64,000 nt of DNA from Ideonella_A intermedia_A (lineage in GTDB: Bacteria; Pseudomonadota; Gammaproteobacteria; Burkholderiales; Burkholderiaceae_C). The position numbers and the translations under genes were made by a program. Where the stretch lies: assembly GCA_943370175.1 (NCBI GenBank), contig CALRPU020000024.1:1-64000 (forward strand), read 5' to 3'. A model generated the notes under the pieces. The model was not told the DNA's origin and did no database searches. It saw nothing but the letters and a program-made list of their open reading frames with translations. Positions 47,267-55,501 of this stretch are shown here, piece after piece (the first letter of the stretch is position 1; each line of letters starts with the position of its first letter).

Positions 47267-48570
47267 TGGGTCGACTGCACCAACAAGGCACCGCTGGTGC
47301 GGTTGCTGGCCGGGTCGACCATGATCAAGGCGCCGCCCACTCGGTTGTCGGCATAGGCCTCGACCGGCAGCGGCTGCTGGGTCTCGACAACCACCTGCCC
47401 AATCTCATTGACGGCCAGCGCTTGGGCGTCGGTGGGCTGCAGGCTGTGGATGTCCAGACGGCTGTCGATTTGCACGATGCGTGCCTGCACCCAGCGGTTG
47501 CCATGGCGCACCCAGTACTTGCGGCCGACGACGGCGGGCTCGGTGTCCAGCCAGGCCAGCGTGGCGCTGAAGCGCGGTGTCGGGCGGATGGTCTGTGGCG
47601 TGCCGATCCAGTCCCCGCGCGACACGTCGATCTGCCGGTCCAGCACGATGCCAGCGGACTGGCCGGCTTCGGCATGGCCCACCACGTCGCCGGCGCGGCG
47701 CACTTCGGCCACCGTGGCGCGCTCGCCGCTGGGAAACACCTGCACTTCGTCGCCCGCGCGCACCTGGCCATGGGCAATGCGGCCCCACAGCGTGCGCGGC
47801 TGGTTGCCGGTGCCTTCGCCTTCGCGGGCCACGTACTGGATCGGCACCAGCAGGTCGCCTTCGGTGCGTTCCTGTGCCGCGGGCAGGCGCTCCAGCACCT
47901 GCAGCAGCGACGGACCGGCGTACCAGTCGGCGTCCAGCGGCTGGGTGACGTTGTCACCGCGCAGCGCCGACACCGGCACGATGGCCGCCACCGCCATGCC
48001 CGCCTGCTGCGCGAAGGCCAGCAGCGCCGCACGCGTCACCTCGAAGGCCTGGCCCGGGTTGCTCACGGCGTCCAGCTTGTTCACCGCAAAAACGATGTTG
48101 GGCACGCGCAGCAGGTGGGCCAGCAGCGCGTGGCGGCGGGTCTGCGGCAGCAGCACCGTGGGGCTGGCGCTCAGGTCGATCTTGGTGATGTCCACCAGCA
48201 CCACCGCGGCGTCGCTGCCGGCGGCGGCGGTCACCATGTTGCGGGTGTACTGCTCGTGGCCTGGGGCGTCTGCAATGATGAATTTGCGGGTCTTGGTGGC
48301 GAAGTAGCGGTAGGCCACGTCGATGGTGATGCCCTGTTCGCGCTCGGCCTCCAGGCCATCGGTCAGCAGGCTCAGGTCGATCGGCGCGCCGGCCGCGCGC
48401 TTTTCCAGCACGTCGAGCTGGTCGGCCAGGATGGCCCGGCTGTCGTACAGCAGGCGGCCGATCAGCGTGCTTTTGCCGTCGTCCACGCTGCCGGCGGTCA
48501 GGAAGCGCAGGGCGCGGTGGTCGGCCACCGCCGCCACGGTCTGGTGTTCGGTCGAGGTCATGGCGTTCAT
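47263..48570 (-). CDS. cysN: sulfate adenylyltransferase subunit 1 (GTPase)
   Basis: A 435-residue EF-Tu-like GTPase: G1 GSVDDGKST at 27-35, G3 DAPGH at 101-105, G4 NKLD at 164-167 and ITIDVAYRYFAT in the switch region. Beta-barrel domains II and III run to the C-terminus. With CysD it makes adenosine 5'-phosphosulfate from sulfate and ATP. There is no fused APS kinase domain, in line with the APS-type reductase next door. It starts 1 base after the cysD stop. Met4 is a possible alternative start. Confidence 0.95.
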   Translation of the reverse strand: MNAMTSTEHQTVAAVADHRALRFLTAGSVDDGKSTLIGRLLYDSRAILADQLDVLEKRAAGAPIDLSLLTDGLEAEREQGITIDVAYRYFATKTRKFIIADAPGHEQYTRNMVTAAAGSDAAVVLVDITKIDLSASPTVLLPQTRRHALLAHLLRVPNIVFAVNKLDAVSNPGQAFEVTRAALLAFAQQAGMAVAAIVPVSALRGDNVTQPLDADWYAGPSLLQVLERLPAAQERTEGDLLVPIQYVAREGEGTGNQPRTLWGRIAHGQVRAGDEVQVFPSGERATVAEVRRAGDVVGHAEAGQSAGIVLDRQIDVSRGDWIGTPQTIRPTPRFSATLAWLDTEPAVVGRKYWVRHGNRWVQARIVQIDSRLDIHSLQPTDAQALAVNEIGQVVVETQQPLPVEAYADNRVGGALIMVDPASNRTSGALLVQSTQ

Positions 48571-48571
48571 G

Positions 48572-49531
48572 TCAGAAGTAGCCTTCCTTCTTGCGGCGCT
48601 CCATCGAGGCGTCGCTGGTGCGGTCGTCCATGCGGGTGGCGCCGCGTTCGCTGATCGTCACTTTCAAGGTCTCGGCGACGATCTCGGTGGCGTTGGCGGC
48701 GGGGCTTTCGACCGGGCAGGTGCAGGTCATGTCGCCCACGGTGCGGAACCGCACTTCGGCGGTCTCGATGGTCTCGCCGGCCTCGGGGGGCGTCACCTCG
48801 GTCACCGGCACGAGCAGGCCTTTGCGGCGAATGACCTGGCGGTCGTGCTTGAAATACAGGCTGGGCAGCGGGATGTTCTCCCGGGCGATGTACAGCCACA
48901 CGTCCAGCTCGGTCCAGTTGCTGATCGGGAAGGCGCGCATGTGTTCGCCCGGCTTGATGCGGGTGTTGAACAGCGTCCACAGCTCAGGGCGCTGCTCCTT
49001 GGGCTGCCATTGGCCGAAGCTGTCGCGGTGGCTGAAGATGCGTTCCTTCGCGCGGGCCTTTTCCTCGTCGCGCCGCGCGCCGCCCATCAGCACGTCGAAG
49101 CGGTGTTCCTCGATGGCTTCCAGCAGGGCCACCGTCTGGTGGCCGTTGCGCGACTCCAGTGGGTGGCTAAGGCGCACCGTGCCGCGGCGGATGGAGTCTT
49201 CCAGGTGCCCCACCACCAGCCGCTCGCCCATCTCGGCCACGCGCTGGTCGCGGAAGCTGATCACTTCCGGAAAATTGTGGCCCGTGTCCACGTGCAACAG
49301 CGGGAAAGGCAGGCGCCCCTTGAAACTGCCGTCGGCCTGCCGGGTCTTGAAGGCCTTCTCGGCCAGTCGCAGCACCACGCACGAGTCCTTGCCGCCCGAA
49401 AACAGCAGCGCCGGGCGTTCGAAGGCGGCGACGGTTTCGCGCAGGATGAAGATGGCTTCTTCTTCCAGCCAGTCGAGGTGGGTGTGGTCGAGTTCTGGGA
49501 GCAGTTGCTCCACGGTCAGCGGCGCGTTCAT
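48572..49531 (-). CDS. cysD: sulfate adenylyltransferase subunit 2
   Basis: A 319-residue PP-loop ATP pyrophosphatase: PALLFSGGKDSCVVLRLAEK near 40-58, LLHVDTGHNFPEVISFRD, GGARRDEEKARAKERIFSHR, then FPISNWTELDVWLYIARENI and the C-terminal MERRKKEGYF. It is the catalytic subunit that adenylates sulfate. Its ATG at 49531 overlaps the cysH stop by 4 bases (ATGA), so it is translationally coupled. Confidence 0.96.
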   Translation of the reverse strand: MNAPLTVEQLLPELDHTHLDWLEEEAIFILRETVAAFERPALLFSGGKDSCVVLRLAEKAFKTRQADGSFKGRLPFPLLHVDTGHNFPEVISFRDQRVAEMGERLVVGHLEDSIRRGTVRLSHPLESRNGHQTVALLEAIEEHRFDVLMGGARRDEEKARAKERIFSHRDSFGQWQPKEQRPELWTLFNTRIKPGEHMRAFPISNWTELDVWLYIARENIPLPSLYFKHDRQVIRRKGLLVPVTEVTPPEAGETIETAEVRFRTVGDMTCTCPVESPAANATEIVAETLKVTISERGATRMDDRTSDASMERRKKEGYF

Positions 49532-50274
49532 GCCTGGGCTCCGATCGTTGACACGGCGGGGGCGTCTTTCACATGCAGCCCGCATTCCTTGGCGTTCTCG
49601 TCTTCCCACCACCAGCGGCCGGCGCGGAAGGGCTCGCCCACGGCGATGGCGCGCGTGCATGGCGCGCAGCCGATGCTGGGCATGAAGTCGTCGTGCAGCG
49701 GGTTGGTCGGCACGTCGTTGGCCTGCACGTGGTGCCACACATCGGCCCAGCTCCAGGCGGCCAAGGGGCTGAACTTGGTGCGACCCTTGTCGTCGAGCTC
49801 GCTGAACGGCACCTCGCCGCGCGCGTTCGACTGCTCGCGGCGCAGGCCGGTGATCCACGCGGTCTTGCCGTCCAGCATGCGGGCCAGTGGCTCCAGCTTG
49901 CGCAGGGCGCAGCAGGCCTTGCGCAGGTCGATGCTGTCGTACATGGCCCGGTCGCCATGGCGTTGCACGAATTGCACCGTGGCCTCCTGCACCGGGTGGT
50001 ACACCGCCACCGTCAGGCCGTACCGGGCCTCGAGGCGCGGGATCAGCGCCAGGGTCTGGGCGTGCAGCATGCCCGTGTCCAGCGTGGCGAGTTCGATGGC
50101 GAGGCCGTGGCGGGCGATGAGGTCGGCCAGAACCATGTCTTCGACGCCCAGGCTCGTGGACAGCACCACCCGGCCTGGGTGCTCGGCCGCGGCTTGACGC
50201 AGCACGTCCACGGTCTGAGCAAGGCGGTCTTCAAAGCCCGCGGTGTGGCGGGCGTACAGGGCGATGGCGCTCAT
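49528..50274 (-). CDS. cysH: adenylyl-sulfate (APS) reductase, assimilatory
   Basis: A 248-residue protein with PP-loop-like STSLGVEDMVLADLI, substrate loop TLDTGMLHAQTLAL, cluster cysteines Cys121-Cys122 and Cys203/Cys206 (IGCAPCTRAI), and the catalytic C-terminal KECGLH at 229-234. The two cysteine pairs bind a [4Fe-4S] cluster, which marks the APS-using enzyme and not the PAPS-only form. It reduces APS to sulfite with thioredoxin or glutaredoxin. It overlaps DUF934 upstream and cysD downstream by 4 bases each. Confidence 0.95.
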   Translation of the reverse strand: MSAIALYARHTAGFEDRLAQTVDVLRQAAAEHPGRVVLSTSLGVEDMVLADLIARHGLAIELATLDTGMLHAQTLALIPRLEARYGLTVAVYHPVQEATVQFVQRHGDRAMYDSIDLRKACCALRKLEPLARMLDGKTAWITGLRREQSNARGEVPFSELDDKGRTKFSPLAAWSWADVWHHVQANDVPTNPLHDDFMPSIGCAPCTRAIAVGEPFRAGRWWWEDENAKECGLHVKDAPAVSTIGAQA

Positions 50275-50810
50275 ATGGCGGCTCCTGCCTGGTTGAACTG
50301 ATCGTCGAGCGCTTGGCGCACCGCCTCTGGGCTGCGCCCGAAGAGCGGTTGGTGTTCGCGGGCGTCGGCCTGGTAGTGCGCGGCAAAGAAGCCCAGCGCC
50401 CGTTCGGCGGCGTCGCGTGACTGGTCGCCCCGCAGCACCACCGCATCGAAGCCGGTGCGCTGCAGCAGCGGCAGCATGTCCACCAGCACCTCGCCGGTGG
50501 CACGAACCTCGCCGGCAAAGCGGTGCCGGCGCCGCAGGTCGCGGGCCTGGCTGTAAGCGCGGCCGTCGGTCCATTTGGGAAAGTGCAGTGCCACCAGGCT
50601 CAGCCGCGGCAAGTCGACGGCCAGGTCGGCGATGTCCAGGTCGTTGGCCACGGCGACGCCCACCGGCAGGCCCTGCGGCCAATGCGCACGCACGCCATGC
50701 CATTGCTGCAGGCTGAGCAGCTGATGCGCCGCCGGGGTCAGGGTGACCATGGGGCCGTCGTCACCGCTGACGGTGTGCCATCGGTCGGTCTTCGGGGTGA
50801 TGAATTGCAT
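50271..50810 (-). CDS. DUF934 protein of the sulfate-assimilation operon
   Basis: A 179-residue DUF934 protein: VAVANDLDIADLAVDLPRLS, VALHFPKWTDGRAYSQARDL and RRRHRFAGEVRATGEVLVDM are the family's conserved core. It occurs almost always beside cysI in proteobacteria and is thought to help sulfite reductase, perhaps in place of the flavoprotein CysJ (which is absent here). Its exact job is unknown. It lies 14 bases after cysI and overlaps cysH by 4 bases. Confidence 0.92.
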   Translation of the reverse strand: MQFITPKTDRWHTVSGDDGPMVTLTPAAHQLLSLQQWHGVRAHWPQGLPVGVAVANDLDIADLAVDLPRLSLVALHFPKWTDGRAYSQARDLRRRHRFAGEVRATGEVLVDMLPLLQRTGFDAVVLRGDQSRDAAERALGFFAAHYQADAREHQPLFGRSPEAVRQALDDQFNQAGAAI

Positions 50811-50824
50811 GGGTCTGCGCCCTC

Positions 50825-52552
50825 TCAGGCGGTGGGGGCCGTGGTGCGGCGCTGGGCGTTGGCGGCGGCCTTGAACGGGTCCAGGCCGATGCGCTGCACG
50901 GTGTGAACGAAATGCTCGCCGGCGGTGCGTGCACCCAGGTAGGTGTCGATCACCGCTTCCAGCACGTCAGGCACTTCATCGGCGGCAAACGACGGGCCAA
51001 TCACCTTGCCCGGCACCGCGGTGGTGGCCAGCTGCGAACCGTCCGAGCCGCCCAGCGTCACCTGGTACCACTCGCTGCCGTCTTTGTCCACGCCGAGGAT
51101 GCCGATGTGGCCGCTGTGGTGGTGGCCGCAGGAGTTGATGCAGCCGCTGATGTGCAGGTCGATGTCGCCGATGTCGTCCAGCAGGGCGATGTCGTTGAAG
51201 CGTTCGGTGATGGCCGCGGCCACTGGCAGGGAGCGGGCGTTGGCCAGCGCGCAGAAGTCGCCGCCTGGGCAGGCGATCATGTCGGTCAGCAGGCCGATGT
51301 TCGGGGTGGCAAAGCCGGCGTCGCGCGCCGCGTTCCACAGGCCGAAGAGGTCGGCTTCGCGCACCCAGGGCAGCACCAGATTCTGGTCGTGGGACACGCG
51401 CAGCTCGCCGTGGCTGTAACGGTCGGCCAGGTCCGCGGCGGTGTCCATCTGGGCATCGTCCACGTCACCCGGTGCCACGCCCGGGCGCTTCAGCGACAGC
51501 GTCACCGCCCGGTGCCCGCTGACTTGATGGGCGTGGGTGTTGCGCTGCAGCCATTTGCTGAAGCCGGCCGGCGCATCGGCGGGCGCCTGCCAGGCCGGAC
51601 CGGTCGCGGGCACCAGGCCGGCCGGGCGTTGAAAGCAGGCCGCCACGCGGTCGAACTCGGCCTGCGGGATCAGTTGCGAACCCCCGTCAACGTCGTCTGC
51701 CAGGATCTGCGCGAACTCGGTGGCGACGTCGTCGATGAAGCGCTGGCCTTCGGCCTTCACGAGGATCTTGATCCGCGCCTTGTAGATGTTGTCGCGCCGG
51801 CCGTGGCGGTTGTAGACGCGCACGATGGCTTCGATGAACACCAGGATCTGCTGCCAGGGCACGAAATCGCTGATGCGCGTGGCGATCACCGGCGTGCGGC
51901 CCATGCCACCGCCCACCAGCACCTCGAAGCCCACCTCGCCTGCCGCGTTGTGTTTCAGGCGCAGGCCGATGTCGTGCCAGGCAATCGCGGCGCGGTCTTC
52001 GGTGGCGCCGGTGATGGCGATCTTGAACTTGCGGGGCAGGAAGGCGAACTCGGGGTGCAGCGTGCTCCACTGCCGCATGATTTCGGCATAGGGTCGCGGG
52101 TCGATGGCCTCGTCGGCGGCGATGCCGGCAAAGCAGTCGCTGGTGATGTTGCGGATGCAGTTGCCGCTGGTCTGGATGCCGTGCATGTCGACCGCGGCCA
52201 GCGCGTCCATCACGTCCGCGCTGGCGGTCAGCGGGATCCAGTTGAATTGCAGGTTCTGGCGGGTGGTGAAGTGGCCGTAGCCGCCCTGACCGGCGAAGGC
52301 GCCGGTGGTCTGGCGGTCGAAGCGCCGGGCGATGTCGGCCAGCGCGCGCAACTGGCGGCTGTTCAGTTCCCCGTAGGGCACGGCCACCCGCAGCATCGGC
52401 GCGTGGCGCTGCACGTACCAGCCGTTTTGCAGGCGCAGCGGGCGAAATTCCTCGTCGGGCAGTTGGCCGTTCAGGTGCCGCTGCAGCTGGTCGCGGTATT
52501 GCGCGGCCCGCTGGTGCACAAAGCGACGGTCGAACTCGGTGTAAACGTACAT
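50825..52552 (-). CDS. cysI: sulfite reductase hemoprotein subunit
   Basis: A 575-residue siroheme/[4Fe-4S] protein. It has GQGGYGHFTTRQNLQFNWIP and TSGNCIRNITSDCFAG in the first half, and the two cluster-cysteine motifs CPGGDFCALANARS (near 427) and HISGCINSCGHHHSGHIG (near 474) in the second. It reduces sulfite to sulfide with six electrons. No cysJ flavoprotein gene is in the cluster, so electrons probably come from ferredoxin or through the DUF934 protein. It follows the TauE-type permease gene by 22 bases. Confidence 0.95.
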   Translation of the reverse strand: MYVYTEFDRRFVHQRAAQYRDQLQRHLNGQLPDEEFRPLRLQNGWYVQRHAPMLRVAVPYGELNSRQLRALADIARRFDRQTTGAFAGQGGYGHFTTRQNLQFNWIPLTASADVMDALAAVDMHGIQTSGNCIRNITSDCFAGIAADEAIDPRPYAEIMRQWSTLHPEFAFLPRKFKIAITGATEDRAAIAWHDIGLRLKHNAAGEVGFEVLVGGGMGRTPVIATRISDFVPWQQILVFIEAIVRVYNRHGRRDNIYKARIKILVKAEGQRFIDDVATEFAQILADDVDGGSQLIPQAEFDRVAACFQRPAGLVPATGPAWQAPADAPAGFSKWLQRNTHAHQVSGHRAVTLSLKRPGVAPGDVDDAQMDTAADLADRYSHGELRVSHDQNLVLPWVREADLFGLWNAARDAGFATPNIGLLTDMIACPGGDFCALANARSLPVAAAITERFNDIALLDDIGDIDLHISGCINSCGHHHSGHIGILGVDKDGSEWYQVTLGGSDGSQLATTAVPGKVIGPSFAADEVPDVLEAVIDTYLGARTAGEHFVHTVQRIGLDPFKAAANAQRRTTAPTA

Positions 52553-52574
52553 GGGGGCGTGGGGTCGGTGGAAC

Positions 52575-53342
52575 TCAGGCGATGACCTTCAGGCCGGCGG
52601 TCACCAGGGAAATGCACAACAGGGTGCGCACCGCCTTTTCAGGCAGGCGCCGGGTCAGCTTGGCACCCATCCAGATGCCGGGGACCGACCCGATCAACAG
52701 GGCGCCCAGCAGCGCCCAGTCCACGTGGCCCAGCGTGGCGTGGCCGATGCCGGCCACCAGGGTCAAGGGCACCGCGTGGGCGATGTCGGTGCCCACGACA
52801 TGGCGGGCTTCGAGGCGGGGGTACAGCAGCATGATCAGGGTGGCGCCAATGGCTCCCGCACCGATCGAGCTGAGCGACACCAGCACGCCCAGCACCAAGC
52901 CGCACAGCACGGTCAAGGCGGGCACCTGGGCGCGCGGTATCCAGGCCTCCAGCCGCAGGCCGACCGCGTGCCAGGCCTGACGGTAGGCCACCGTGACGGC
53001 GGTCAGCAGCAGGGCCACACCCAATGCCGTGGTCAGCGTGGCCGACCAGGCTTTGGTGATGCCAGTGGCGTGCATGGTTGCCACCGTGCCGATCGCCGCC
53101 GGGATGCTGCCGGCCAGCAACAGGCCGGTGATGCGCCAGTTCACGTGCCCGGCGTCGTGGTGGGCAATCGATCCTGCCGTCTTGGTCAGGGCGGCAAACC
53201 ACAGGTCGGTGCCGATCGCCACAGCAGGGTTGAGCTTGAACACGGACAGCAACAAGGGTGTCATCAGCGAGCCGCCACCCACGCCGGTCATGCCGACGAT
53301 GGCGCCCACGCCAAAGCCACTCAAAATCGCGATCCAGTCCAT
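52575..53342 (-). CDS. TauE/SafE family sulfite exporter-type permease
   Basis: A 255-residue membrane protein with about 8 hydrophobic segments and two internal repeats: VGAIVGMTGVGGGSLMTPLL and VLVSLSSIGAGAIGATLIML. TauE/SafE proteins move organosulfonates or sulfite across the inner membrane. As the first gene of the cys operon it could export excess sulfite or import a sulfur source. ATG 53342 (MDWIAILSGF) is preferred to a GTG 7 codons upstream. It is divergent from a patatin-like gene. Confidence 0.87.
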   Translation of the reverse strand: MDWIAILSGFGVGAIVGMTGVGGGSLMTPLLLSVFKLNPAVAIGTDLWFAALTKTAGSIAHHDAGHVNWRITGLLLAGSIPAAIGTVATMHATGITKAWSATLTTALGVALLLTAVTVAYRQAWHAVGLRLEAWIPRAQVPALTVLCGLVLGVLVSLSSIGAGAIGATLIMLLYPRLEARHVVGTDIAHAVPLTLVAGIGHATLGHVDWALLGALLIGSVPGIWMGAKLTRRLPEKAVRTLLCISLVTAGLKVIA

Positions 53343-53461
53343 CGGCCGTCCCAAAGCGCCCACCGGCCGAGCCGGTTGTGGGCAGGTGCGGACTGTAGGA
53401 GGCCTTCATATGATTGAGAACGACATTGTCGACGTTTGTTTATTCAGTTGAGGCATATCGA

Positions 53462-54442
53462 TTGCCGATCGTTGGGACAGCGCGGCGCTGGTGGTCCACA
53501 GCCGCCGCGGCGGCTTGCCTGGTGCTGACGGCCTGCGGGTCGACACCAGTGACTCGCCCGTCGCCGGCGCTGGTGACGCCACCACCCGCCGGCGCGGCGT
53601 CGCCGGTCGACGTGCCGACCGCCGTCACGGCGCCTGCCACGGTCACGGCCACCCGGCCGCCTCGCATCGGTCTGGCCTTGGGCGGTGGCGCGGCGAGGGG
53701 ATTTGCGCACATCGGGGTCATCCAGGTGTTGGAAGAACAGGGCCTGCAGCCGGCGTTGGTGGCAGGCACCTCCGCCGGCAGTCTGGTGGCGGCGCTTTAC
53801 GCGTCGGGCATGACGGGTCGGCAGCTGGGCGAGCTGGCCGAGCAGATGGACGAGGCGGCCATCACCGATTGGGCCTACCCGGGCCGCGGGCTGATCCGTG
53901 GCGAGCAACTGGCTCGGTTCGTGCGCGAGCACACCGGGGGCCGCAGCATCGAGGCGATGAAACTGCCCTTGGGCGTGGTGGCCACCGACCTGGACTCCGG
54001 CCAGGCCATCTTGTTCCAGCGCGGTGATCCCGGGGTGGCGGTGCGCGCCTCGAGCGCGGTGCCGGCGGTGTTTCAGCCGGTGCGCATCGGCGCCCGGGAG
54101 TACGTCGACGGGGGCCTGGTGGCGCCGGTGCCGGTGCGGTTTGCCCGCCAGATGGGCGCCGAGCTGGTGCTGGCGGTCGACATCTCTGCCTCGCCCGAGG
54201 GCGCGGCCACCGGCGACCCGATGCGCATGTTGCTGCAGACCTTTGCCATCATGGGCCGCAGCATCAACAACTTCGAATTGCGGGATGCCGACCTCGTCCT
54301 GCGCCCCAAGCTGCCAGGGGTGTCGGGCGCGAATTTCGCTGCACGGAAGCAGGCGATCCAGGCCGGCCGCGACGCCACCCTGGCGCAATTGCCGGCCCTC
54401 AAGGCCCTGATGGTCACGAAGGCCCGGCCGTTGGTTCCCTGA
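53462..54442 (+). CDS. patatin-like phospholipase, predicted lipoprotein (RssA-type)
   Basis: About 326 residues from TTG 53462. A signal peptide RRWWSTAAAAACLVLTAC ends in a lipobox with Cys25, and a Pro/Thr/Ala linker follows. The patatin domain has oxyanion loop GGGAARGFAHIGV, nucleophile Ser104 in GTSAGS, and the catalytic Asp in REYVDGGLVAPVPVRFA. It is a serine hydrolase, probably a lipid acyl hydrolase tethered to the envelope. I chose TTG 53462 because TTGAGGC lies 8 bases before it; TTG 53414 would add 16 residues ahead of the signal peptide. Confidence 0.87.
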   Translation: MPIVGTARRWWSTAAAAACLVLTACGSTPVTRPSPALVTPPPAGAASPVDVPTAVTAPATVTATRPPRIGLALGGGAARGFAHIGVIQVLEEQGLQPALVAGTSAGSLVAALYASGMTGRQLGELAEQMDEAAITDWAYPGRGLIRGEQLARFVREHTGGRSIEAMKLPLGVVATDLDSGQAILFQRGDPGVAVRASSAVPAVFQPVRIGAREYVDGGLVAPVPVRFARQMGAELVLAVDISASPEGAATGDPMRMLLQTFAIMGRSINNFELRDADLVLRPKLPGVSGANFAARKQAIQAGRDATLAQLPALKALMVTKARPLVP

Positions 54443-54450
54443 CATGAAAA

Positions 54451-54472
54451 AGCCCGGCGCGAACGCCGGGCT
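54451..54472 (-). terminator. rho-independent terminator, T-tail on the minus strand
   Basis: AGCCCGGCG-CGAA-CGCCGGGCT is a perfect 9-bp stem with a tetraloop. On the minus strand it is followed by TTTTTCATG. On the plus strand there is no T-run, so it mainly ends leftward transcripts, although it also lies 8 bases after the patatin stop. Confidence 0.8.
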
Positions 54473-54636
54473 GAAAACCCGTTGAAGTCATCGCGGGGTA
54501 CCGAGGAGCCAAATAACCAAAGGTGCCTGCAAGCAGCGCTCACAGGACCGGATAGACAAGCCGGTCGGTGGAAAGTTCGACGCTCAACATAAATTTACGG
54601 GGCGTCGCCAACCGCTGCGGCGTCTTGCCCATGCAA
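54473..54636 (-). ncRNA. candidate small RNA between two minus-strand terminators
   Basis: This 164-bp stretch has no credible ORF and is bounded by two minus-strand intrinsic terminators, at 54637-54660 (after the phasin) and 54451-54472. The second would be superfluous unless a transcript starts in between. The stretch can form a GACCGG/CCGGTC hairpin (54547-54567 region), and TAAATT near 54590 is a possible -10. It could also simply be read-through protection for the phasin gene. Confidence 0.25.
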
Positions 54637-54660
54637 AACGGCCCACCGAAGTGGGCCGTT
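54637..54660 (-). terminator. rho-independent terminator of the phasin gene
   Basis: AACGGCCCAC-CGAA-GTGGGCCGTT is a perfect 10-bp stem with a tetraloop, 58 bases after the phasin stop. On the minus strand the stem runs into TTTTGCAT. Confidence 0.85.
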
Positions 54661-54717
54661 CATCCTGCTTCAAGGGCAGGTCGGGATCAGGCGTTGCCCG
54701 TCCCGCCGCGGGCTGGA

Positions 54718-55275
54718 TCAGGCCGCGCGCTTGGTGGCTTGCTTGGTCGCGACTTGCGTGGCCTTGACCGCGCTGGAGGTCAGCGTCTGGAAGTTGGCTT
54801 CGGCGACTTCAGCGGCTTGCTTGGCGGCCTTGTTGACCGTTTCGTAGGCGTTGTTGGCCGCGGCCACCGCCGACTTCACCAGGGCGACTGCGTTTTCGCT
54901 GCCGGCCGGGGCGTTCTTGACGGCGTTGTCCACCACGGCCATGAACTTCTTCTGCGAGTCCGTGGCGGTGGCTTCCACGACCTTGGCCACTTCGGCGTTG
55001 GTCGCCGCGGCGATGTCGTACAAGTGACGGCTGTAGGCGGCGGCCTTTTCGGCGGCCGGTTGCAGCAGGCCGGCTTGCAGGGCCATCAGCTCTTGCGCGT
55101 CCTTGACCGACAGGGCGGCCTTGGTGGTTTCGGCGACTTCGCCCATGGCGGTCTTGGCGACCTGCAGGTTCAGCTCAACCAGCTTTTCAACGCCTTCGAA
55201 GGCCTTGCCGGTCAGACCGAAGAGGGTTTCAACGTTGGCCTTGTGGGCGGCGAGGATTTGCTCGGGAGTCATCAT
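54718..55275 (-). CDS. phaP: phasin, polyhydroxyalkanoate granule-associated protein
   Basis: A 185-residue, almost wholly helical and Ala-rich protein: MTPEQILAAHKANVETLFGL, FEGVEKLVELNLQVAKTAMG, ELMALQAGLLQPAAEKAAAY and a Lys/Ala/Thr-rich tail. These are the phasin_2 family features. It coats polyhydroxybutyrate granules and controls their size and number. AGGAGAT precedes the double ATG (55275 or 55272). The gene is alone in its transcription unit, with its own sigma-70-type promoter and terminator. No PHA synthase is in the window. Confidence 0.95.
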   Translation of the reverse strand: MMTPEQILAAHKANVETLFGLTGKAFEGVEKLVELNLQVAKTAMGEVAETTKAALSVKDAQELMALQAGLLQPAAEKAAAYSRHLYDIAAATNAEVAKVVEATATDSQKKFMAVVDNAVKNAPAGSENAVALVKSAVAAANNAYETVNKAAKQAAEVAEANFQTLTSSAVKATQVATKQATKRAA

Positions 55276-55330
55276 GGTCTATCTCCTGTGAGGGTGGGTC
55301 AGTGCGCGACAACCGCCGCGTGGCGCAGTT

Positions 55331-55347
55331 TTGTTGCACTGCACCAT
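55331..55347. promoter_or_regulatory. TGC-N3-GCA element downstream of the phasin -10 (candidate PhaR site)
   Basis: TTGTTGC-ACT-GCACCAT lies over the expected transcription start of phaP. It matches the second copy at 55390-55406 in pattern (TTG-TGC, three bases, GCA). TGC/GCA-rich sites are bound by the PHA-responsive repressor PhaR in other bacteria. Assignment is by pattern and position. Confidence 0.45.
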
Positions 55348-55354
55348 GAGCCGG

Positions 55355-55382
55355 AGTATACGGACTCTCGCCGGCAGATCAA
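55355..55382 (-). promoter_or_regulatory. phaP sigma-70-type promoter
   Basis: On the minus strand -35 TTGATC (55377-55382) and -10 TATACT (55355-55360) are separated by 16 bases, about 80 bases before the phasin ATG. Both hexamers are close to consensus, in keeping with strong phasin expression. Confidence 0.7.
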
Positions 55383-55389
55383 GCACTTT

Positions 55390-55406
55390 TTGCTGCGCTG
55401 CAACAA
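55390..55406. promoter_or_regulatory. TGC-N3-GCA element upstream of the phasin -35 (candidate PhaR site)
   Basis: TTGCTGC-GCT-GCAACAA is a 17-bp near-perfect palindrome (one mismatched pair) ending 8 bases beyond the -35 box. With the element at 55331-55347 it brackets the core promoter; the centres are 59 bp apart. Confidence 0.5.
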
Positions 55407-55501
55407 TTTGATGCGACTGGATCGGTTCGCGCCCGTTTGAACGGCGCGGGCGGCATCCCCGGGTTCGCGCGCGCTGGCGGGGCCCTCGGCACAATGGCCA
55501 C

